Assembly (NCBI GenBank): GCA_040384625.1
Contig: JAZKIW010000091.1
Span: forward strand, 1-64,000
Length of the DNA: 64,000 nucleotides
Direction of reading: 5' to 3'
From: CADEEN01 sp040384625
GTDB lineage: Bacteria > Pseudomonadota > Gammaproteobacteria > Burkholderiales > Burkholderiaceae_C
Positions 58,159 to 64,000 of this stretch are shown here, piece after piece; within the stretch, counting starts at the first letter, position 1, and each line of letters begins with the position of its first letter. The notes below the pieces were generated by a model. It was not told the origin of the DNA, did not search any database, and worked only from the letters and a program-made list of their open reading frames with translations. Made by a program: the position numbers and the translations under genes.

Positions 58159-60981
58159 TCAGCCGCGCGGCCCGAACAGGGCGACGAGCGCGATCGGGTC
58201 GACCGGCTTGGTCAGGTGGTGATCAAAGCCCGCTTCGTGCGTCAGCCGGCGCTCCTCCGGTTGACCCCAACCGGTCAGTGCGATGAGCGTCATGCCGCGG
58301 CCCCAAGCTGCCGCTCGGATCTGGCGACAGACCTCGTACCCGTTCATCTCCGGCATGCCGAGATCTAGCAGCACGACGTCGGGACGAATCGCCTGCGCCA
58401 GCTGCAATGCCTGTTTGCCGCCATGGGCGACGTCGACGCCGTGGCCCATCGCTTTCAGCAGCATCGCCAGGCTCTCGGTCATGTCGGGCAAATCGTCGGC
58501 GATGAGAACGCGATAGCTGTGCGCGGCGGGGCCCTTTCGATCGGCTACCGGGGTCGAATCGATGGGAGCGGTCGGACGCGCCAACGGCAGACGAACCTCG
58601 AACTCACTTCCTCGCCCGGCCCCCCCGCTGCGCGCTCGGATGGTGCCGCCATGCAACTCGACCAGGCCTTTGGCCAAGGACAGTCCGATCCCTTGTCCGC
58701 CTTGGGCGCGGCTGAGCGCCGACGCCACCTGGCCGAACATCTCGAAAATCTTCGCAAGGTCCTCTTCCGCAATGCCGATGCCCGTGTCCGTGACCTTGAC
58801 AACGGCTTGATCGCCGTGCCTCTCGGCCCTCAGCGTGATCTCCCCCTTGCTCGGCGTGTACTTGGCTGCATTGATCAGGATGTTCGAGAAGACCTGCGCC
58901 AGCCGCGTGAGATCGCCCTCCAGCACCAGGGGCTGCGCCGGAAGTTCGAGCTTGAACGCATGTCCGCCGGCGTCGATCAAGGGCTGTGCCAGCTCCACCG
59001 CGTGCTCGATGGCGGTCGAGAGGTGCAGCGTTTGCCTGCGCAGTTGGAGCTGATTGCGGCTGACGCGGGACACGTCGAGCAGATCGTCGAGCAGGTGGGT
59101 CATCCGGCTTGTTTGGCGATCGATCACGTCGTAGCACCAGGCGACGGTGGGGTCAGGAGCCGCCGTGCGCTTCAGCACGCCGATCGCATTGCGGACCGGT
59201 GCCAGCGGATTGCGCAGCTCGTGTGCCAGCGTGGCGATGAAGTTGTCCTTTTCGCGATCAGTGTCACGCATGCTCTGCTCGAGTTGCTTGCGCTCGGTGA
59301 TGTCCATCACGATGCCGAAATTGCGCAAGGGCTCACCCTGCGCGTCGTATTCGGCCTGGCCGCGATGGGCGATCCAGGACATCGCCCCGTCGCCGCGGTG
59401 GATGCGCAACTCGTGCACGAAGGGTCTACGCTCTGCGATGGCCTGGGCTCGGCCGCGCAGGAAGTCTTCCCTGTCGTCCGGATGAATCAGCGCGCTGACC
59501 GACTCCGCCGACGGGATGAAGCTCTCCTCGTCGACGCCAAAGATGGCGTAGGTCTGCGGCGACCACCAGAGCACGTTGTCGCTCATGTTCAGCTCGTACG
59601 CCCCCATCTGGCCGGCGCTCAGTGCGAGGATCAGTCGCTCCCGCTCGATGCGAAGCCGCTGTTCGGCCTGCATGCGGTCCGTCGCGTCGGCCATGATGCT
59701 GATCAGGCGCTTCGCCCTGCCGTCCGGCTCTCTGGCCACGACCATGCCGCGCCCGGACAGCCAGAGCGTTGTGCCGTCGGGCCTGACGATGCGGTAGTCG
59801 GCAGGGAAGGAGTCCACGCGGTCCGCAAGTTCTCGGAATCGCTGCACCAGGTGGCGATCGTCGGGATGCAGTGAGTGCGCATACTCGTCTTCGCTGCCGC
59901 CGACCTGTCCGCGTCCGCCAGGCAGCGTCAGTCCGAAGAGCGCCATGCCCTCTTCAGACCAGACTCTCGATTTCGTCGTGTGATCGGTCTCCCACGATCC
60001 CATGCGTCCTGCATGTAACGCGGAGCGGAAGCGTGCCTCGCTCTCGCGCAGCGCCTCATCGGCCAAGGCGCGCTCCGTGACGTCGGCACCTTGCACGAAG
60101 ACACCTGTCACGCGTCCGTCGTTGTCCTTGATCGGCTGGTACACGAAGTCGACGAAACGTTCGACGACCGGCCCCCCCGGGGCCACCTTCGTGGCGTACC
60201 GGGCGCCGCTTTCTGCATGCGCTTCGCCGCTGGAAAACACGCGATCGAGCAACGCGACATAACCTTGTTCGACCGCCTCGGGAAGAGCCTCGGCCACGGT
60301 GCGGCCCACCGCCGACGGATCTCCGACAAGCTTCAGGAAGCTCGGATTGGCGATCTGGATCGTGTGTTCCGGGCCTTGCAGGAACGCGATGAACGTCGGT
60401 GCCTGATCGAACAGCTGGGCCAGGCGATCGCGTTCGGCGGCAAGGTGGCGCGCGGCAAGCACCTGTCGCGTCGTCTCGGTACAAACCACCAGCACGCCGC
60501 CTATGCCGCCGGGCGAGGCTTCATCGTCGATCGGGCTGTAGCTGTAGGTCCAGTAGACGTCTTCGCGGCGACCGTGCCGCGTGATCGGCACCAGATGATC
60601 GACATTCCAGGTGGCGCCTCGACCCGACACCACCTGGTCTATCTGGGGGCCGATGATGTCCCAGATCTCATCCCATACCTCGCGCGCCGGCCGCCCCAGA
60701 GAGCTCGGGTGTCTCTCGGGGCCGATCGAATCTCGGTAGGCATCGTTGTAGAGGCAAGCGCAGTCCGGCCCCCACCAGATATACATCGGGTGACCGGTGT
60801 TGAGCATCAGCCGCACCACCGTGCGCAGCGACTGCGGCCAGCGGCCGGGAGGCCCCAAGGACGAGCCGGCCCAGTCGTGAGCCCGCATCAGCCTGCCCAT
60901 CTCCCCGCCGTCCTGAAGAAAGTTTTGCTCGGCCGGTTCGGCCGAGTCCAGGAGTGCGGAATTGGCGGGCTGTCGCTGCAT
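58159..60981 (-). CDS. Hybrid sensor histidine kinase with PAS domains and C-terminal receiver
   Basis: This 940-residue cytoplasmic protein has an N-terminal GAF/PAS-like part (WAGSSLGPPGRWPQSLRTVV) and three PAS/PAC modules (about 190-300, 315-435, 450-565). HisKA with H587 in LAHELRNPLAPV follows, then HATPase (ILINAAKYT, VTDTGIGI) and a receiver domain (LIADDLPD, VVLLDLGMPEMNG, HLTKPVD). Without membrane segments it senses internal signals. Start 60981 (MQRQPANSALL) chosen over an upstream reading. Confidence 0.88.
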   Translation of the reverse strand: MQRQPANSALLDSAEPAEQNFLQDGGEMGRLMRAHDWAGSSLGPPGRWPQSLRTVVRLMLNTGHPMYIWWGPDCACLYNDAYRDSIGPERHPSSLGRPAREVWDEIWDIIGPQIDQVVSGRGATWNVDHLVPITRHGRREDVYWTYSYSPIDDEASPGGIGGVLVVCTETTRQVLAARHLAAERDRLAQLFDQAPTFIAFLQGPEHTIQIANPSFLKLVGDPSAVGRTVAEALPEAVEQGYVALLDRVFSSGEAHAESGARYATKVAPGGPVVERFVDFVYQPIKDNDGRVTGVFVQGADVTERALADEALRESEARFRSALHAGRMGSWETDHTTKSRVWSEEGMALFGLTLPGGRGQVGGSEDEYAHSLHPDDRHLVQRFRELADRVDSFPADYRIVRPDGTTLWLSGRGMVVAREPDGRAKRLISIMADATDRMQAEQRLRIERERLILALSAGQMGAYELNMSDNVLWWSPQTYAIFGVDEESFIPSAESVSALIHPDDREDFLRGRAQAIAERRPFVHELRIHRGDGAMSWIAHRGQAEYDAQGEPLRNFGIVMDITERKQLEQSMRDTDREKDNFIATLAHELRNPLAPVRNAIGVLKRTAAPDPTVAWCYDVIDRQTSRMTHLLDDLLDVSRVSRNQLQLRRQTLHLSTAIEHAVELAQPLIDAGGHAFKLELPAQPLVLEGDLTRLAQVFSNILINAAKYTPSKGEITLRAERHGDQAVVKVTDTGIGIAEEDLAKIFEMFGQVASALSRAQGGQGIGLSLAKGLVELHGGTIRARSGGAGRGSEFEVRLPLARPTAPIDSTPVADRKGPAAHSYRVLIADDLPDMTESLAMLLKAMGHGVDVAHGGKQALQLAQAIRPDVVLLDLGMPEMNGYEVCRQIRAAAWGRGMTLIALTGWGQPEERRLTHEAGFDHHLTKPVDPIALVALFGPRG

Positions 60982-61085
60982 TGACGGATCAGAACCTTGT
61001 CCGCCTGAGCTTAACTGAGGCGGGCGCAGACGGATCCGTCCGGTGGCGGTGAGGAGCGTCTGCCGGCCCCTCACGGCGGTTCGAG

Positions 61086-63683
61086 CTATGGCTTGCGGTT
61101 GCCGCGTTTCTTCTCGTCCTCATCCGCCGCCGCGTCAGCGTCGGACTTCGGCCCCGACGCGCGCCCTCTCGGCGGCGGTGCCGCCGCCGGCGCTTTGGCC
61201 TGCGCGGTTCTCGTGGCCTCGGCCCGGGCCGCCTCGGCCTTCATCGCCTCGGCCTTGGCGGCGTTGGCCTTGACGCCCTCTTCTTTGGCGGCTTCGTTCC
61301 TGGCTTGAGCGGCCTTGGCGGCATCGGCGCGCGCAGCCTCGGCCTTCGCCGCCTCGGCCTTCGCGTTCTCGGACTTGGCTGCGGCAGCCTTGGCAGCGTC
61401 AGCACGAGCGGCTTCGGCCTTCTGCGCCTCGGCCTTCGCCGCTTCAGCCTTCGCCGCCTCAGCCTTCGCACTGGCGGCCTTCGCCGCCTCGGCGCGCGCC
61501 GCCTCGGCCTGCGCGGCCTGTGCCTTCGATGCTTCAGCCCTCGCGGCTTCGGCCTTGGCCCGTTCGGCTCTCATTTCGTCGGCCTTGCCCGCGTTGGCCT
61601 TGGCGTCAGCAGCCCGCGCGGCTTCGGCCTTGTCGGCCGCGTCCTTGGCGGCACCGGCACGCGCCGCGGCTGCATTCTCTGCGGCCGCTTTGCTTGCATC
61701 GGCCCTGGCGGCCTCGGCTTTGGCCACATCCGCCTTGGCCTGCGCGGCCCGGGTGGCCTCGGCCCGGGCGGCGTCGGCCTTGCTGGCTTCGCCCTTTGCG
61801 GCGTCGGCCCTGGCTGCATCGCGTCTTGCCTTTTCGGCTTTGGCCTCGTCGGCCCGCCCGGCCTCGTCCTTCGCACTGGCGGCCTTGCCCGCTTCGGCCT
61901 TGGCCTCGGCCGCCTTGGCTTCTGCTGCGCGGGCTGCATCGGCCTTTCCTGCCGCCGCCTTCGCTGCCTCGGCATTGGCTGCTTCAGCCCTTGCGTTGGC
62001 GGCCTTGTCTTCGGTCGGCGGGCGCACTTCCGGGCCGCTCGCATCTGCCTTCTCCGTTGCAGCCTTGCGCGCCTGCGCCGAACGCCCGGCCGGCGCCGTT
62101 GCGGGCGGCTGCGCGGTGGCTGCGGGTGTCGGGGCAGCGGCGACCACGCTGACCTTGGGCGCAGCCACGGCCGGCGCGGCCGGCTTGAGCTGCGTACGTT
62201 GTGCGTCGTCGATCGGGCGGCCCGGCCTGGTGGCCAGTTGCTGCTGCTGGACGGCGAAGGGCACCGGGGCCGGTGGTGGTGCCGTGCGGGCCACGATGGC
62301 GCGTTCGCGCCCCGGCGGCTTGCTGCTCGCGTCGGGCGCGCCACCCTGGACGCTCTGCTGCACCGGCGCCACGTTGGCCACACGCACGATCGGTGCGCTC
62401 ACCACGGCCGCCGGCGCTACCTGCAGCTTGGCCCGGGCCACCGGCTGTGACTGCACGAAGGCCTGCGTCGGCACGGCAACCACGGCGCCAGTGACCTGGC
62501 GGTTGGCATAGGTCACGTTGGTGATGTTGGTGGTGTTGTTGACGATCGTCGTGTTGTAGATGTTGGTGATGGTCGTCGGGGCGATCACTGCATTGCTGCG
62601 GTTGATGTTGTCAAAGTAGACGCGACTGACCGGGTAAGACGGCTGATAGACCTCGCGCGGTGCCAGCGGGAACCAGCCGATTGCAGGCGCAGCACTGCCC
62701 ACCGTTACCGAGAGCTGGAAGTTGCTGCCGCCGACGAAAGCGACCAAGGCCGGTGCATACACCGCCCGCTCGCGGCGCGGTCCAGGCACCCAGGCCCATG
62801 TGCCGTTGATGTGGGCCCAACGGCCATAGTGCGACACGGCATAGCCCCAGGGTGCGTCGTCGACCCAGGTCCAGCCCCACGGATCGATCCAGGACCAGTG
62901 CCCGTCGCGGTAGGGCGTCCAGCCGGCCGCGACGCGGCGCGGTGTCCAGACGTTGCCGTAGGTCGCGTCGACGCGCCAGCTGCCATTGGCATCGAGGTCC
63001 TCGTAGCCGACCACTTCGCTCGACACATAGCGCGCGGACACCGATGCGTCGCCGCGGCGGTCGCGTTCGCGCGACCAGCGGTCGAGGTCGTCATCGCGCC
63101 GCGCTGTCAGCACGTCGTAGTCGGACAAGTCGGTGCCGTAGAAGCGGTAGGCGCGGCGCGAATCGACCGTGTAAGAAGCACCGTCGCCATACACCTCGGC
63201 CTCGCCGCGCTGCACCACCACAGCCGTGGCGTCGTCGTTGGGGTCGACCTCGATGCGGTACTCGCCGGGTCGGCTCAGCGTGAAGGCCAGGTTGGGTGTA
63301 GCGACTTCGAAGGTCTGGCGCGGGCCGAAGCTGCGCACGCGGATCTTCAGCGTGCCCTGCGACAGCTGCACCTGGGTGATGCGGTCGTCGAGATTGAGCA
63401 GGACCATGCTGGTCGACGGACCCATGCGGATCGCGGCGCCGCCGATTTGAAGCTCGGCGCGGGCGCCGCCGGCCGTCCACAGGCGGTCGCCCGTGGTTAG
63501 CGGGCGGTTGACTGCGGCGCGCACCCAATCGGGCTGGCCTGCGGGCGAGAAGCTGACGCTGCCGCCGAGGTAGCCCAGACGCGCGGCACGAGAAGGCGGT
63601 TCCGCGAGTGCCAGTCCGTTGAGGGAAAGCAGCAGGGCACCGGCGAGGGCCCACAAGCGGCGGTTAGAGGTCGATGTGTTCAT
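61086..63683 (-). CDS. FecR/DUF6600 exported protein with a long pentapeptide-repeat tail
   Basis: This 865-residue protein has a signal peptide (MNTSTSNRRLWALAGALLLS, about 1-27) and a FecR-like domain (ARLGYLGGSVSFSPAG, VQRGEAEVYG). A DUF6600 aromatic domain with GHWSWIDPWGWTWVDDAPWG and SHYGRWAHINGTWAWVPG follows, then a Pro/Val-rich linker. Residues 561-830 are an unbroken Ala-Glu-Ala-Ala-Lys-like repeat (54 pentads), followed by a charged tail. The repeat should form a single long helix about 40 nm long, able to span the periplasm or reach outward. Start 63683 chosen for its leader. Confidence 0.85.
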   Translation of the reverse strand: MNTSTSNRRLWALAGALLLSLNGLALAEPPSRAARLGYLGGSVSFSPAGQPDWVRAAVNRPLTTGDRLWTAGGARAELQIGGAAIRMGPSTSMVLLNLDDRITQVQLSQGTLKIRVRSFGPRQTFEVATPNLAFTLSRPGEYRIEVDPNDDATAVVVQRGEAEVYGDGASYTVDSRRAYRFYGTDLSDYDVLTARRDDDLDRWSRERDRRGDASVSARYVSSEVVGYEDLDANGSWRVDATYGNVWTPRRVAAGWTPYRDGHWSWIDPWGWTWVDDAPWGYAVSHYGRWAHINGTWAWVPGPRRERAVYAPALVAFVGGSNFQLSVTVGSAAPAIGWFPLAPREVYQPSYPVSRVYFDNINRSNAVIAPTTITNIYNTTIVNNTTNITNVTYANRQVTGAVVAVPTQAFVQSQPVARAKLQVAPAAVVSAPIVRVANVAPVQQSVQGGAPDASSKPPGRERAIVARTAPPPAPVPFAVQQQQLATRPGRPIDDAQRTQLKPAAPAVAAPKVSVVAAAPTPAATAQPPATAPAGRSAQARKAATEKADASGPEVRPPTEDKAANARAEAANAEAAKAAAGKADAARAAEAKAAEAKAEAGKAASAKDEAGRADEAKAEKARRDAARADAAKGEASKADAARAEATRAAQAKADVAKAEAARADASKAAAENAAAARAGAAKDAADKAEAARAADAKANAGKADEMRAERAKAEAARAEASKAQAAQAEAARAEAAKAASAKAEAAKAEAAKAEAQKAEAARADAAKAAAAKSENAKAEAAKAEAARADAAKAAQARNEAAKEEGVKANAAKAEAMKAEAARAEATRTAQAKAPAAAPPPRGRASGPKSDADAAADEDEKKRGNRKP
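61194..62003 (-). repeat. 15-bp tandem repeat encoding 54 in-phase AEAAK-type pentads
   Basis: Counting outward from the C-terminal tail, 54 consecutive five-residue units (consensus A-E/D/A-A-A-K/R) follow with no phase break. At DNA level this is a degenerate 15-bp period. It gives long open frames on all strands, which explains the many spurious reading frames here. Confidence 0.9.
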
Positions 63684-63864
63684 GGTGTGCTTTCGATGTC
63701 GCCCCAGTCTGTGGCGACGACCACGCGGCGCGTGTAGGACCGCGTCCGGTCGCAAAGCCGGACGAACCCTCGTGCGCCCGGTCGGCACGCAAGGCAACGC
63801 CGTGCGCCAGGGCGCACGGCGTGAGGCGTCCGAAGCTCGGCTGGGCTACCGCCTCATACCTCGG

Positions 63865-63999
63865 TCACATCCAACGACCCTTGACCCAGACCCAATCTGT
63901 CCCCACGAAGGTCCAGTGGCCGGGGATCCAGCGTGAGTTGGGGTCACCGGGGGGCGACGAGGGCGCTTCGGCCATCGGCGTGGGCAACGGTCTGATCGT
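63865..63999 (-). CDS. C-terminal end of a protein with Trp-rich repeats (partial)
   Basis: Forty-five minus-strand codons to the window edge read ...PGDPNSRWIPGHWTFVGTDW and VWVKGRWM, then stop. The WxPGHW.FVGxxWVWVxGRW pattern resembles YXWGXW-type repeat proteins and the aromatic repeats in the adjacent DUF6600 protein. The gene continues beyond the window. Confidence 0.5.
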   Translation of the reverse strand, partial: TIRPLPTPMAEAPSSPPGDPNSRWIPGHWTFVGTDWVWVKGRWM

Positions 64000-64000
64000 G

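Noticed and set aside
61305..62511. Long Gly/Leu- or Ala/Ser-rich frames on the plus strand
   Set aside because: They are by-products of the 15-bp tandem repeat in the FecR/DUF6600 gene.

Overview
The window is high-GC DNA with tightly packed operons. It carries Bug/TctC solitary binding proteins, a beta-proteobacterial type phenylacetate operon with a TetR-type PaaR, a PEP-CTERM protein and an exosortase. Together these point to a beta-proteobacterium of the order Burkholderiales. The genus cannot be fixed from the sequence alone. It is a draft scaffold with two 100-N gaps (19780-19879 and 54871-54970).

Layout. 1-10016: purine catabolism. A leftward operon (LysR regulator, guanine deaminase, three BMP-type ABC transporter subunits, a tartrate/isopropylmalate dehydrogenase-like gene cut by the window edge) diverges from xdhA-xdhB. 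10472-11179: a PEP-CTERM protein. 11631-18259: a MarR regulator diverging from a hemerythrin gene, followed by a phthalate-4,5-dioxygenase-type pathway (oxygenase, 4,5-dihydroxyphthalate decarboxylase-like, Bug binding protein, reductase, dihydrodiol dehydrogenase-like). 18684-21335: small accessory genes, including a DHFR-like reductase, a YCII protein, a toxin-antitoxin pair and a DUF1653 protein. 21369-22925: an unusual zinc-ribbon SDR protein. 23105-27238: the most novel locus, with a small two-hydrophobic-segment protein, a single polypeptide joining fatty-acid hydroxylase, exosortase and EpsI domains, and a secreted SGNH-like protein. 27270-34500: a deleted katG remnant, a four-domain periplasmic rhodanese, a LytS/LytTR pair, DUF4395, a cytochrome-barrel protein, a cytochrome c and a DUF1653 remnant. 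34495-36608: an opine-dehydrogenase-like enzyme with a Bug protein. 36636-41104: a large M16 peptidase and a lipase-like hydrolase. 41109-44102: a xylose-type ABC transporter. 44223-52894: the phenylacetate upper pathway (paaY diverging from paaG-I-K-A-B-C-D-E-R plus an FAD oxidoreductase). 52902-64000: a solitary Hsp70-like ATPase, small envelope proteins, a GNAT acetyltransferase, a hybrid sensor kinase, and a FecR/DUF6600 protein ending in an unbroken 54-copy pentapeptide repeat.

How the genes work together. The purine and phenylacetate blocks are complete enough to be functional modules: uptake plus guanine to xanthine to urate, and activation, epoxidation and isomerisation of phenylacetyl-CoA under PaaR. 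The phthalate-like block would convert an aromatic diacid to protocatechuate under MarR control. The exosortase fusion has a sigma-54-like promoter and a candidate dedicated substrate, and looks like a self-contained surface-sorting system. Operator and promoter calls come from reading motifs by eye and are flagged as inference.
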